Shown: one piece after another, positions 1 through 6,495 of the stretch
Numbering within the stretch: position 1 is the first letter of the stretch
Layout: every line of letters starts with the position of its first letter
The notes under the pieces: model-generated
Databases searched by the model: none
What the model was told of the DNA's origin: nothing
What the model saw: the letters and a program-made list of their open reading frames with translations, nothing else
Virus record (IMG/VR): IMGVR_UViG_3300003690_000264
Span: 1-37,585 of that record
Direction: 5' to 3' (one strand)
DNA: 37,585 nucleotides
Source of the DNA: a virus
Translations under genes and position numbers: made by a program

Positions 1-795
1 GTCTGGGTAAAACCTAGCCACAGCGTTGATAACTCTCAATAGATACTGCACCTTAGACCTTGATACAGGGAAGGCGCTTGGTATCGCTTCATATAAGAAG
101 GGTGCGCATGGGTTCTTCATATGTAATGCCTCATCATCATCTCTCTCAACGATTGCATTCAGTATATGCTTTTTAAGTCCTTCCATCTCTTCATCTGTCA
201 TGGTAGTTAGCTCTGCTTTAGGCAGCGCACTATGAAGTAGTTTATGCTTTAATACCCTCTCCGTCTGTTCCACAGTGGGGTTAGTATGCATAATCATACA
301 CCTACGTTCCAACTCTGCGTCAAAATAAGCTGCGCCCTTAGCATTCTCTACTGCTACGCACATAAAGACATACTTAGGATGCAACTTAGTTTCAACTGTG
401 TCACCTATCGTTACATCTGTTCTCTTCCTAAACGCTGTTCTCCCGTCGCCCCATGTCTTTACCACCTCTATCACTGCTTCTGGAAGCTTTTGCGCTTCAG
501 GAATGGCAATGAAGCGAGAACGGTTTATCTTCTCAGCATCGTACCAGACCGCAGTCTCAGAAAGATGTTCCAGTGAGTAGTAAAACTCCTCGGGAATTAA
601 ACCAAAAATAGCTTCCATTATCACTGTCTTTCCTGTCCCCGAATACGCTTTGATAACAAAGTTATTATCTTCTAAAAGATAGGATAAGCAGGCACTCAGA
701 GCTAGCTCATCCTCTCCAAGGATAGGGTTTAATGTGCCATCTTTCTTTCTTACGTTATGGAAATATCTGGTCAGGTCGTATAGTTCATACCTCAT
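1..795 (-). CDS. AAA+ P-loop ATPase/helicase-like protein (C-terminus cut by window edge)
   Basis: The reading frame is open from an ATG at 795 to base 1 with no stop, so the C-terminus lies outside the window. Residues 50-57 read AYSGTGKT, a clear Walker A; RFIAIPEAQ further on fits a Walker B strand, and ELERRCM looks like a sensor/arginine-finger region. This is the order seen in AAA+ helicases and helicase loaders. A GGAG lies about 10 bases before the ATG. An ATG at 803 overlaps the upstream stop but gives only three codons, so 795 is preferred. Position next to a candidate nucleic-acid-binding protein suggests a role in viral DNA replication. The exact family (MCM-like, SF3 or loader) cannot be settled from this fragment. 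Confidence 0.75.
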   Translation of the reverse strand, partial: MRYELYDLTRYFHNVRKKDGTLNPILGEDELALSACLSYLLEDNNFVIKAYSGTGKTVIMEAIFGLIPEEFYYSLEHLSETAVWYDAEKINRSRFIAIPEAQKLPEAVIEVVKTWGDGRTAFRKRTDVTIGDTVETKLHPKYVFMCVAVENAKGAAYFDAELERRCMIMHTNPTVEQTERVLKHKLLHSALPKAELTTMTDEEMEGLKKHILNAIVERDDDEALHMKNPCAPFLYEAIPSAFPVSRSKVQYLLRVINAVARFYPD

Positions 796-799
796 CTTT

Positions 800-1117
800 T
801 CATAACTCCGCGAGAAGCTCCGACATCGACGCTGCTTTTATCTTCTCTTCCGCTGCTTTTATCTTCTCTTCCGCTTCTTTTATTTCTGCTTCGCGCGCTT
901 CCTTTATCTTTCGGTCTCTACGGTCATACCAGCGCGGGCCAGCAAGCCACATAGGAGGAGAGCGAGCTTTCGCTTTGCCTTCCTTTCCAAGACCTATCTC
1001 TTGAAAGGTGTCCATATACCAGTCTATTATCCACTGCTCTATGTCATCTTCCGACCAAGGCAACGCCTCGTATTCTACTTCTAACATTTTACTATGTATG
1101 TATTTATTTAATTTCAT
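800..1117 (-). CDS. Hypothetical protein with C-terminal charged helix (105 aa)
   Basis: Function not recognised. The C-terminal third is a Lys/Glu/Ala-rich helix containing two copies of a KIKAAEE heptad, encoded by a tandem near-repeat of about 20 bases (around 831-870), so a coiled coil is likely. The start at 1117 is chosen because its ATG overlaps the stop of the upstream gene as ATGA and has GGGAG eight bases before it; an in-frame ATG at 1123 sits too close to that GGGAG. It lies between the AAA+ ATPase and the cysteine-rich gene, so a replication accessory role is possible but unproven. Confidence 0.65.
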   Translation of the reverse strand: MKLNKYIHSKMLEVEYEALPWSEDDIEQWIIDWYMDTFQEIGLGKEGKAKARSPPMWLAGPRWYDRRDRKIKEAREAEIKEAEEKIKAAEEKIKAASMSELLAEL

Positions 1118-1803
1118 ATCCATTTCTCCCTTGCTCGTCGCAGGTCGAGAACATTGTTATCAACCAAGCGAATAGCATATACCTTTATGTCTTTCTCACT
1201 CATACCGCTGAAGTGGTCCTTCAATAATAAGAACAGGTCTATCAGCATCATAGGTTCTCCATCTTTATCCTTTAGAAAGTCAACTATCTCTTCTGGAACT
1301 ATCCATTTCCATTCTTGTTCTTCAGAGTCATATAGTGATGGTCTAAACTTTTCAGCCACAAAGGGTTCTGTATCAGTCTTCTTTAGTTCATATCCCTTCA
1401 CTGAACGCCCCATTGAAGTCTTTATCTTAGAGCGCTCAATTTCAAATACTATATCAGTAGGGTTTTCTCCCCCTTCTATAATCGTTGTAAATAGTTTCTG
1501 GAAGTTTGTATGTGTAGATAGGGCAGAGGAAAGATAAGAAATCTTCGTTATGCCTCCACCACTATATTCTGACTGTGTGTGATATACACCATAAGTAAAC
1601 TCATGGATTTTGGGTATACCACTCTGACAGAACTTACACTTACCTTCCTTTGCCCAGCACTTAGACCTTCGGCTATTGCCCTGATTCCAGTGCTTTATCC
1701 TATGTATAGGGGCTATAAAGGCGAATTGAACTAAAGCAGTCATAGAGTCTTCTAACCACACTCTCTCGCTTTTAGATGACTGTATCCAGTCACTATAGCT
1801 CAT
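1114..1803 (-). CDS. Cysteine-rich candidate nucleic-acid-binding protein (229 aa)
   Basis: No family is recognised with confidence. The N-terminal third has C49-x6-C56-x2-C59 preceded by H34 and H38, a possible zinc site. The rest is rich in beta-forming segments and ends in a basic tail. Size, the embedded zinc-like motif and its place just upstream of an AAA+ ATPase in the replication arm would fit a viral single-stranded DNA-binding protein (an OB-fold with zinc insertion), but this is inference. It overlaps the Hsp20 stop by ATGA at 1800-1803, so the two are translationally coupled. Confidence 0.6.
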   Translation of the reverse strand: MSYSDWIQSSKSERVWLEDSMTALVQFAFIAPIHRIKHWNQGNSRRSKCWAKEGKCKFCQSGIPKIHEFTYGVYHTQSEYSGGGITKISYLSSALSTHTNFQKLFTTIIEGGENPTDIVFEIERSKIKTSMGRSVKGYELKKTDTEPFVAEKFRPSLYDSEEQEWKWIVPEEIVDFLKDKDGEPMMLIDLFLLLKDHFSGMSEKDIKVYAIRLVDNNVLDLRRAREKWI

Positions 1804-2204
1804 TTAATGGCTATCTTCTTACCTTGACTTTCTTTTGCTTTCTCGATGGTTATATCCAGAACGCCATTGTTAAAGTTAGCCTCTACTTTGGTAGGGTCAA
1901 GAGTAGTTGTAAAACTATTAAACTCTTTTTCAAAGCTGTAATCCCTATCCTCAGCCGTAGCCTTTACTGTAACCATATGCTTATCCACGGTCAACTCTAT
2001 ATCTTTCTTCTGGACACCGGGCATATCAATAGTAATAGCTATATCGCCATTCCTATCTTCCCAGTCTCCTATAGTGCCGTGTTCCCCCATCTCTACACCG
2101 TCAGCTATCTGTGATAGCCGTGTGTTCCTATACATACGAGGGTGTTGCATAGCATTCAACATATCCATCCAAGAATCTAAAATATCTTCTAGTGGGTGTC
2201 CCAT
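1800..2204 (-). CDS. Small heat shock protein, Hsp20/alpha-crystallin family (134 aa)
   Basis: ATP-independent holdase chaperone. The alpha-crystallin domain spans about residues 52-122 (DIAITIDMPGV...), with the GVLDITI strand at 114-120 matching the conserved G-x-L motif and a C-terminal IAI (131-133) matching the IxI motif used in oligomer assembly. Length is typical of archaeal Hsp20 proteins. The gene follows the 71-aa gene with a two-base gap and overlaps the next gene by ATGA. A TTTAAATA promoter at about 2446-2470 could drive this sub-operon. Hsp20 genes are known in some large marine viruses, where they may help virion assembly or buffer host stress. Confidence 0.93.
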   Translation of the reverse strand: MGHPLEDILDSWMDMLNAMQHPRMYRNTRLSQIADGVEMGEHGTIGDWEDRNGDIAITIDMPGVQKKDIELTVDKHMVTVKATAEDRDYSFEKEFNSFTTTLDPTKVEANFNNGVLDITIEKAKESQGKKIAIK

Positions 2205-2206
2205 GT

Positions 2207-2422
2207 TTAATCCTCTACCGTTGTTTCTTTCTTCTCTATGCGCTTCATAACACGGAAGTATGGCTTACTTGCGCCTTCCTTCCAGTATGAGTTCCTGAAC
2301 ATAACATACTCGTCTCCACCTTCATTCTTTCCGGTGTAGTATATGTTACCGTTCTTATCTGTGTTCCGGAACAGTCCGGCCACTAATTCTAGTTCTGTCT
2401 TTTTCTTTTCTTCGTCTGACAT
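2207..2422 (-). CDS. DUF736-like small protein (71 aa)
   Basis: The layout, with an N-terminal acidic stretch, then GLFRNTDKNGNIYYTGKN, a short hydrophobic strand and a YFRVM-like C-terminus, resembles the small DUF736-like proteins common in phages (function unknown, possibly OB-like). The assignment is by eye only. GGAG lies eight bases before the ATG, directly downstream of a promoter encoded inside the previous gene, so this is probably the first gene of a transcript that also carries Hsp20. Confidence 0.7.
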   Translation of the reverse strand: MSDEEKKKTELELVAGLFRNTDKNGNIYYTGKNEGGDEYVMFRNSYWKEGASKPYFRVMKRIEKKETTVED

Positions 2423-2433
2423 ACTTATCTCTC

Positions 2434-2658
2434 CTAACCCAATATCAACGGGTTATTTAAAGCTTTCGCTTTTACTATCTTTCCAGTTACGGGGTCTACA
2501 TATATCCCGAACTTTCTCTCTTGTATCTCTTCCATTGGGGCTTCGTCTACCTCTACATAAGTAAGGTGTCTTGGCCCAATACAATCACTATCACTATCAC
2601 TTTCCAATACATTATCAAAACATATATTGCATATATACTTGCTTTGATACTCAACCAT
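2434..2658 (-). CDS. Small CxxC protein (74 aa)
   Basis: Begins MVEYQSKYICNICFDN, giving one CxxC pair; a single further Cys (DSDCIGP) follows. The C-terminus is hydrophilic and carries a promoter for the next gene. It may bind zinc, alone or as a dimer. Start overlaps the upstream stop (2651-2658). Confidence 0.65.
   Translation of the reverse strand: MVEYQSKYICNICFDNVLESDSDSDCIGPRHLTYVEVDEAPMEEIQERKFGIYVDPVTGKIVKAKALNNPLILG
2446..2470 (-). promoter_or_regulatory. Archaeal promoter (BRE+TATA) inside the upstream gene
   Basis: On the minus strand the sequence reads GCGAAAGC then TTTAAATA, a BRE/TATA pair. It is embedded in codons KAKALN near the end of the 74-aa gene. A start about 25 bases downstream would fall just before the GGAG of the 71-aa gene. 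The same GCGAAA-CTTTAAATA arrangement recurs at 4598-4618 and 16262-16295. Confidence 0.6.
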
Positions 2659-2941
2659 AGTGCCTACTCCTATCCATATCTGCTTCTTGTTTTACCTGAT
2701 GTATACTTATCTCTAATAGTTTTTCTGCATATTTTTTCATTAATTTATCTAATATTTGATTAAATATCTTGTCAGGGTTTATATCCGACGAGGGGACCAG
2801 TTCCATATGGAACGTTCCTATTCTCATTACGTGGGTCATTTGTGTATCTTTCCTCGCCATCTCCATTTTAGTATGGATAAGTTCACCAGCCATATCAGCT
2901 ATGGCTTCTATCTCTTCGGCATCAGAAGACGAATCGGTCAT
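2651..2941 (-). CDS. Hypothetical acidic helical protein (96 aa)
   Basis: No family recognised. It starts with an acidic MTDSSSDAEEIE segment and ends in two amphipathic helices (LDKLMKKYAEKLLEISIHQVKQEAD). It overlaps both neighbours, by 20 bases upstream and 8 downstream, consistent with a translationally coupled operon. Confidence 0.6.
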   Translation of the reverse strand: MTDSSSDAEEIEAIADMAGELIHTKMEMARKDTQMTHVMRIGTFHMELVPSSDINPDKIFNQILDKLMKKYAEKLLEISIHQVKQEADMDRSRHYG

Positions 2942-3194
2942 CTACTACCTCTAGCTTTATCAATACCTTTCTTAGGTTCTTTATCATTCCCTGTGTTTCT
3001 CCTATCTTATTGTCCAAATCGGATATCTCCATACTAAGATGAGACATACGCTTTATCATATCCTCTATACTTTGTATGAAGGGAAACCAATTACTTTCGT
3101 CGTTGTATATTTCGGTTCTTTTTAGAACCGTGTCTGCCCATAAAGTATGGCTTTCGTCCACTTCTTTCTTTTCCGCTGTTTCTCGCTTTGTCAT
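2922..3194 (-). CDS. Hypothetical coiled-coil protein (90 aa)
   Basis: The C-terminal half (IEDMIKRMSHLSMEISDLD and onward) has heptad-like hydrophobic spacing, so a coiled coil is likely. The ATG at 3194 has a good AGGAG six bases upstream. The reading frame overlaps the end of the upstream gene by 104 bases, which is unusual here; both frames look usable. Confidence 0.65.
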   Translation of the reverse strand: MTKRETAEKKEVDESHTLWADTVLKRTEIYNDESNWFPFIQSIEDMIKRMSHLSMEISDLDNKIGETQGMIKNLRKVLIKLEVVDDRFVF

Positions 3195-3432
3195 CTCTTC
3201 TCCTTTTTAACATTTTCATTTTCACTTTGTTTTTACGGGGATTAAGATGGAATATCTCTCCTGTCCATGCGTCTACATAGCATCGGACATATCCCATCCA
3301 GTAATCCCTACAATTCTCTTCTGTAGGCTCTAAGCCTCGTATCTTTACCTTTTCCATAAGACGCTGACGCATCTTACCGTTCTGTCCTTTGGCCCATATG
3401 CGGTCAAAGGTGTCCCAACGTTCATTCATCAT
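3091..3432 (-). CDS. Hypothetical basic protein (113 aa)
   Basis: The start at 3432 is set by an ATGA overlap with the 39-aa zinc-ribbon gene; 15 in-frame codons further upstream are ignored. Residues 1-75 look like a compact globular domain with the phrase YWMGYVRCYVDAWTGE. The remaining 38 residues are very basic (KRRRDDK...) and lie in the 104 bases shared with the next gene, so the tail may be disordered or nucleic-acid binding, or may result from a frameshift. Function unknown. Confidence 0.55.
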   Translation of the reverse strand: MMNERWDTFDRIWAKGQNGKMRQRLMEKVKIRGLEPTEENCRDYWMGYVRCYVDAWTGEIFHLNPRKNKVKMKMLKRRRDDKARNSGKERSGRKPYFMGRHGSKKNRNIQRRK

Positions 3433-3548
3433 AGTGTCTCCTGTCCTACATCCCTGTGGTATGCTTCTCTCCGACACCGCTTACATATGTTTGTAAGATG
3501 AGGCACCATACGCCTCTTACATAGCTTACAGAAGAGTGGCACACTCAT
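3429..3548 (-). CDS. Tiny zinc-ribbon protein (39 aa)
   Basis: Reads MSVPLFCKLCKRRMVPHLT and continues with ICKRCRREAY, so two CxxC pairs separated by 11 residues, a minimal zinc ribbon. ATGA overlaps at both ends tie it to its neighbours and argue for a real gene despite its size. Function unknown; adaptor or DNA/RNA binding would fit. Confidence 0.7.
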   Translation of the reverse strand: MSVPLFCKLCKRRMVPHLTNICKRCRREAYHRDVGQETL

Positions 3549-3643
3549 GAGCAACCAACCAGCATGTAGCTAAAAGCAATTATAGTTATTCCTACTCCAA
3601 AGATGAATGATATAAACCATTCAACTTCTATTATTCTATCCAT
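3545..3643 (-). CDS. Single-span membrane peptide (32 aa)
   Basis: Short N-terminal MDRIIEVEW followed by a hydrophobic helix (FISFIFGVGITIIAFSYMLV) that could span a membrane. It overlaps the downstream zinc-ribbon gene by ATGA and the upstream membrane peptide by eight bases. Function unknown. Confidence 0.55.
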   Translation of the reverse strand: MDRIIEVEWFISFIFGVGITIIAFSYMLVGCS

Positions 3644-3752
3644 CTAATACCACCAACATGACAAACAGTATGATTGCTGCCATGATAAGATATAGCTCTG
3701 GCTCTGTTGGGATAGGGATAGAGACCTTATCTGTTCTGATGTAGTCTCTCAT
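3636..3752 (-). CDS. Single-span membrane peptide (38 aa)
   Basis: A polar N-terminus (MRDYIRTDKVSIPIPTEPE) precedes one hydrophobic helix (LYLIMAAIILFVMLVVL). ATG at 3752 overlaps the upstream stop as ATGA. With the 32-aa neighbour it forms a pair of small membrane proteins; they might act together but nothing shows how. Confidence 0.6.
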   Translation of the reverse strand: MRDYIRTDKVSIPIPTEPELYLIMAAIILFVMLVVLDG

Positions 3753-4087
3753 TGGAACATCCTATCACTGTTATCTATTTCCATGTTGAGTTTATCTAAC
3801 TGCTCCATCCTTCCTTGAACCTCGTCCATCCTATCTCTAGCGTTAGCTAACATCATCTCCATTACCTTTACTAAGGCTAGGACCGACATCTCTTGCCACC
3901 GCTCAAGCTTATAGAACTTGGCTATCTTTCTCAGGTTAGGGCCAATAGCTGCTATCTCTAACTCATTAAACACTTTGACCATCAGTTCCCACTCCACAAG
4001 CTCATCATCAGACATTAAGTCTTTAAGAGATATGGTGGAATCTTCGTCATCATATTGTGCTATGAAGGCGTCGAGCAACTCACCCAT
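3749..4087 (-). CDS. Hypothetical helical protein (112 aa)
   Basis: Acidic N-terminus, then helical segments, ending in a likely coiled coil (MLANARDRMDEVQGRMEQLD). No family recognised. It begins two bases after the AbrB-like gene and overlaps the next gene by ATGA. Confidence 0.65.
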   Translation of the reverse strand: MGELLDAFIAQYDDEDSTISLKDLMSDDELVEWELMVKVFNELEIAAIGPNLRKIAKFYKLERWQEMSVLALVKVMEMMLANARDRMDEVQGRMEQLDKLNMEIDNSDRMFQ

Positions 4088-4089
4088 AC

Positions 4090-4260
4090 TTAATCAACTA
4101 TCTCTACAAGAGCCTTCTTAAGAGCGAAGTGTCCGTCATCTTCACATTGCATCCACACAACATTGCTTCCGACTTCTAACTCCATCTCTTCTAGAATACT
4201 ATCAGGGATATATATTCTTTTGTATTGGTCTATAGTTTTAATAGTGCTTATCTGCTTCAT
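4090..4260 (-). CDS. SpoVT/AbrB-like DNA-binding protein (56 aa)
   Basis: MKQISTIKTIDQYKRIYIPD, then SILEEMELEVGSNVVW, matches the swapped-hairpin AbrB fold: a strand-turn with R-I-x-I-P, a short helix and G-x-x-V. Such proteins act as dimeric transcription regulators or as antitoxins; no toxin is evident beside it. Starts two bases before the 4263-4568 gene ends, in a tightly packed run. Confidence 0.75.
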   Translation of the reverse strand: MKQISTIKTIDQYKRIYIPDSILEEMELEVGSNVVWMQCEDDGHFALKKALVEIVD

Positions 4261-4262
4261 CC

Positions 4263-4568
4263 TTACATCACCATGCGGTCTATACGGTAAGCTCTAATGT
4301 GTTGTGGAAACTGCCCTGTGTATTGTTTCAGGTTATACCTGTTGTCTACACCTACGGCATATACCATGCCTTCACTAGACACTCTTACATCCTCTATAAG
4401 GATAGTCCTCACAGAGTCGCTATCCCTATCATGCTTCCATGTAGCGAAGTCGAACTCCGTTCTCACTTCAGGGTTATACCTAAAGCTCACTTGCTTGTGG
4501 TTTCCAGTGCGCTGGTAATGTTCAGCCGCCTTGTAAACCCTCTCAAATATTTCTGTTCTCATTGACAT
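4263..4568 (-). CDS. Hypothetical beta-rich protein (101 aa)
   Basis: The frame opens at GTG 4589, but ATGs at 4568 and 4562 are closer to a normal N-terminus (MSMRTEIFERVYKAAEHY); 4568 is chosen. A helix is followed by beta strands (KQVSFRYNPEVRTEF; ILIEDVRVSSEGMVYAVGVD; IRAYRIDRM). The strand pattern ending in YRIDRM resembles WYL-type small barrels, only as a weak impression. It lies directly downstream of a strong promoter at 4598-4618. Confidence 0.6.
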   Translation of the reverse strand: MSMRTEIFERVYKAAEHYQRTGNHKQVSFRYNPEVRTEFDFATWKHDRDSDSVRTILIEDVRVSSEGMVYAVGVDNRYNLKQYTGQFPQHIRAYRIDRMVM

Positions 4569-4597
4569 TGTTATCAACTCTAATCTCACAGTAGCTA

Positions 4598-4618
4598 CTA
4601 CCTATTTAAAGGTTTCGC
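4598..4618 (-). promoter_or_regulatory. Archaeal promoter (BRE+TATA) overlapping gene end
   Basis: Minus strand reads GCGAAACC-TTTAAATA. It overlaps the last codons (SETFK and stop) of the 43-aa gene. The transcript would start near 4575-4580 and cover the 4263-4568 gene, the AbrB-like gene and those beyond. Confidence 0.65.
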
Positions 4619-4733
4619 TCTCCCCCATACACTTATCGCATATATGCCACTCCATGAAGAGACTTATATCTCTCTTTTCCATTTCTTTATGACATCTATG
4701 GCAACTATATGTTACCTTCACCTCTACACTCAT
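4602..4733 (-). CDS. Tiny zinc-ribbon protein (43 aa)
   Basis: MSVEVKVTYSCHRCHKEMEK, then HICDKCMGE: two CxxC pairs about 19 residues apart. ATG 4733 is preceded closely by GAAGAGA. The frame extends upstream to 4832, but that part overlaps the 53-aa gene and looks unlike a protein. Confidence 0.65.
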   Translation of the reverse strand: MSVEVKVTYSCHRCHKEMEKRDISLFMEWHICDKCMGESETFK

Positions 4734-4737
4734 CTCT

Positions 4738-4899
4738 TCAGAACTCTGGTTCATAAACATCCTCTTCTTTCTTGGGGTTAAATATGGTATATGGGTTGAA
4801 TAGGAAACTCTTGACATAGAACCACCAGCCATCTATACGAGCGAAGGAGTCATCATTCTCTCCGTGTTCGTTATCAACGTCAGGGTCGAGTATAGTCAT
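4738..4899 (-). CDS. Hypothetical small acidic protein (53 aa)
   Basis: MTILDPDVDNEHGENDDSFA followed by an aromatic stretch (RIDGWWFYVKSFLFNPY). The ATG at 4899 overlaps the stop of the A-type Fe-S carrier gene as ATGA, so the start is well supported. No family recognised. Confidence 0.6.
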   Translation of the reverse strand: MTILDPDVDNEHGENDDSFARIDGWWFYVKSFLFNPYTIFNPKKEEDVYEPEF

Positions 4900-5228
4900 G
4901 CCCCAAAAGACTCCCCGCAACCACAACTTGCAGTAGCGTTAGGATTTAGAAACTTGAAACCACCCATAAGTCCATCCATATAATCAATAGTCATACCGTC
5001 GAGTAGCGGCTTGAAGAGTATAGCATTATAGTAAACCTTTACTCCATACTGTTCACTTATATCATCTCCGGTGCGTGTTTCGCTATCTAAACTCAGGTTA
5101 TAGCGGTAGCCACTGCACCCTCCTCCCTGAACTTCAATGCGGATAGCATCGTATCCATCTTTTAAACTCAGTTCACGTTCTATCTCTTTTGCTGCACTCT
5201 CAGTTAATCTTATACCTTCAACAGTCAC
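4896..5228 (-). CDS. A-type Fe-S cluster carrier (IscA/ErpA/HesB family)
   Basis: Delivers assembled Fe-S clusters to apo-proteins. With a GTG start at 5228 (GGTGGT upstream; an in-frame GTG at 5237 is possible) the protein is 110 aa, normal for the family. The invariant cysteines are present: C38 in GGGCSGY and C102/C104 in SCGCGESF. The motif LTESAAKEIE at the N-terminus is also typical. It overlaps the end of the Nfu-type gene, so the two carriers are co-translated. Radical SAM (23838) and Cas4-like (26128-27016) proteins in the window are plausible clients. Confidence 0.93.
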   Translation of the reverse strand: MTVEGIRLTESAAKEIERELSLKDGYDAIRIEVQGGGCSGYRYNLSLDSETRTGDDISEQYGVKVYYNAILFKPLLDGMTIDYMDGLMGGFKFLNPNATASCGCGESFGA

Positions 5229-5886
5229 AACTACCACCTGTGCTACACCCGCAACTCTTAACCATAGGGCTTGGTCCTACCTGAACGGTAGCCGCCCCTT
5301 TCTTATAGTAAGGATTTACTCCTGCGTCGTGGTTTGTTATATCCACAATCTCATTAATCTCATCTACCTTTGCTTTTATCATACTCTCTACACCTTTCTT
5401 AAGCGTAACTGATGAAGCGGCGCATCCTTGACAGCCACCACCCATAGTAACATAGGCTTTATCACCTACTACTCTCATCAAAGTAACTATACCTCCGTGA
5501 GAGGCTATGCTTGGGTTTACGTGTTCCTTTATCAGTGCGGCCACTTCTATAAACACTTCATCATTCTGTTCTTCTATCGCTTCTAATACTATCGGGGGAG
5601 CGCCCGATGCCGCCCAGCCTCGTATAATGTTTCCAATCTCCTTACCCCTTTCAGGCCAACTTATATCTTTCATGTCAGAGGTAAGAACAAGGGTATCTCC
5701 TTCTATACCTATCTTTGTAAGGTATCCTAATTTAAACAGGTTCTTAGGTAGGATGCTCTTACCTTCCATACCTTTCCTGAAGTAGGCTGCATCTCCCATC
5801 TTAATGATAGGGCGGCCACCCACTACGAACTTACATACTTGGGGGCTAACGGTAGGTAATCCTCTTATCTTTATTTTGTCGCTCAT
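5218..5886 (-). CDS. Nfu-type Fe-S scaffold/carrier (Nfu_N + NifU C-terminal domains)
   Basis: Residues 14-95 match the Nfu N-terminal domain (VCKFVVGG, ILPKNLFKLGYLTKI, LVLTSDMKDISW). Residues about 100-180 are the NifU-like domain with the cluster-binding C152-x2-C155 in GGGCQGCAASSV. The C-terminus adds an unusual tail with C212, C214, C220 and C222 (SCGCSTGGSCDC), which could bind metal or mimic A-type carrier ends. The start overlaps the 31-aa zinc-ribbon gene by ATGA. Its partner A-type carrier follows directly. Confidence 0.92.
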   Translation of the reverse strand: MSDKIKIRGLPTVSPQVCKFVVGGRPIIKMGDAAYFRKGMEGKSILPKNLFKLGYLTKIGIEGDTLVLTSDMKDISWPERGKEIGNIIRGWAASGAPPIVLEAIEEQNDEVFIEVAALIKEHVNPSIASHGGIVTLMRVVGDKAYVTMGGGCQGCAASSVTLKKGVESMIKAKVDEINEIVDITNHDAGVNPYYKKGAATVQVGPSPMVKSCGCSTGGSCDC

Positions 5887-5978
5887 TTTTCTCTATATGG
5901 AAAGCATCTTACACACCTACTCTCCCCCTCATAATTAGTAAAGATGGCGTTTGACTCACATATCTCACAATAAATCAT
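5883..5978 (-). CDS. Tiny zinc-ribbon protein (31 aa)
   Basis: MIYCEICESNAIFTNYEGES then RCVRCFPYREK: CxxC-x14-CxxC. ATG 5978 touches the upstream TAA as TAATG and its stop overlaps the Nfu start as ATGA, strong evidence that this very short frame is translated. Confidence 0.65.
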   Translation of the reverse strand: MIYCEICESNAIFTNYEGESRCVRCFPYREK

Positions 5979-6292
5979 TATTTGAACCATAAGTAATATC
6001 CTATAGTAAGTAGACATAAAGAACACCCTAATATATAAAGTAGTATATACTCAATGGGCCAATCAGTATCAAGCCACGCATAGGTAGGCCCCTTCTTTAC
6101 CTGTTGTTGCTTCTTCACCTCTCGGTAGTGAGGCATACTATTGAAGCAGTCATCACAGAGATATGCCGTCAGGTGGGCTTGCTCACTCATAAAGTGTATC
6201 TTACATTTGTTACAGTTATGCCATAACGCCTTGTAATATGGAGGCTTCAAGGTCTTGGCTTGTAACTGGTGCTTGTAAGGTATCTTAACCAT
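5978..6292 (-). CDS. Zinc-ribbon protein with C-terminal membrane helix (104 aa)
   Basis: NCNKCKIHF and LCDDCFNS supply two CxxC pairs (residues about 27-49). A basic linker (KKQQQVKK) leads to a hydrophobic C-terminal helix, IEYILLYILGCSLCLLTIGY, predicted to span the membrane with very little after it, as in tail-anchored proteins. Function unknown. Confidence 0.7.
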   Translation of the reverse strand: MVKIPYKHQLQAKTLKPPYYKALWHNCNKCKIHFMSEQAHLTAYLCDDCFNSMPHYREVKKQQQVKKGPTYAWLDTDWPIEYILLYILGCSLCLLTIGYYLWFK

Positions 6293-6495
6293 TATCTTTC
6301 TCCCTTCCTACCGCCGTGACGGTAGCGATTATATGTTCCCTTGGCTTTCTTATCATTCTTAGTCTTTCGCTGATTTTCGAATATCGTTTTGTTTTTCTCG
6401 TTGCAATCATCACAAACGTATACCTTTACCCATTCATCAGCAGTATGTATGCTGACATTGTTGCAGTATATACACCATAACGGTTCTTCTATCAT
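6292..6495 (-). CDS. Small zinc-ribbon protein with basic tail (67 aa)
   Basis: WCIYCNNVS and VCDDCNEKN give CxxC pairs; the C-terminal half is very basic (KTKNDKKAKGTYNRYRHGGR), so nucleic-acid binding is likely. ATG overlaps the nuclease stop as ATGA. Confidence 0.7.
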   Translation of the reverse strand: MIEEPLWCIYCNNVSIHTADEWVKVYVCDDCNEKNKTIFENQRKTKNDKKAKGTYNRYRHGGRKGER

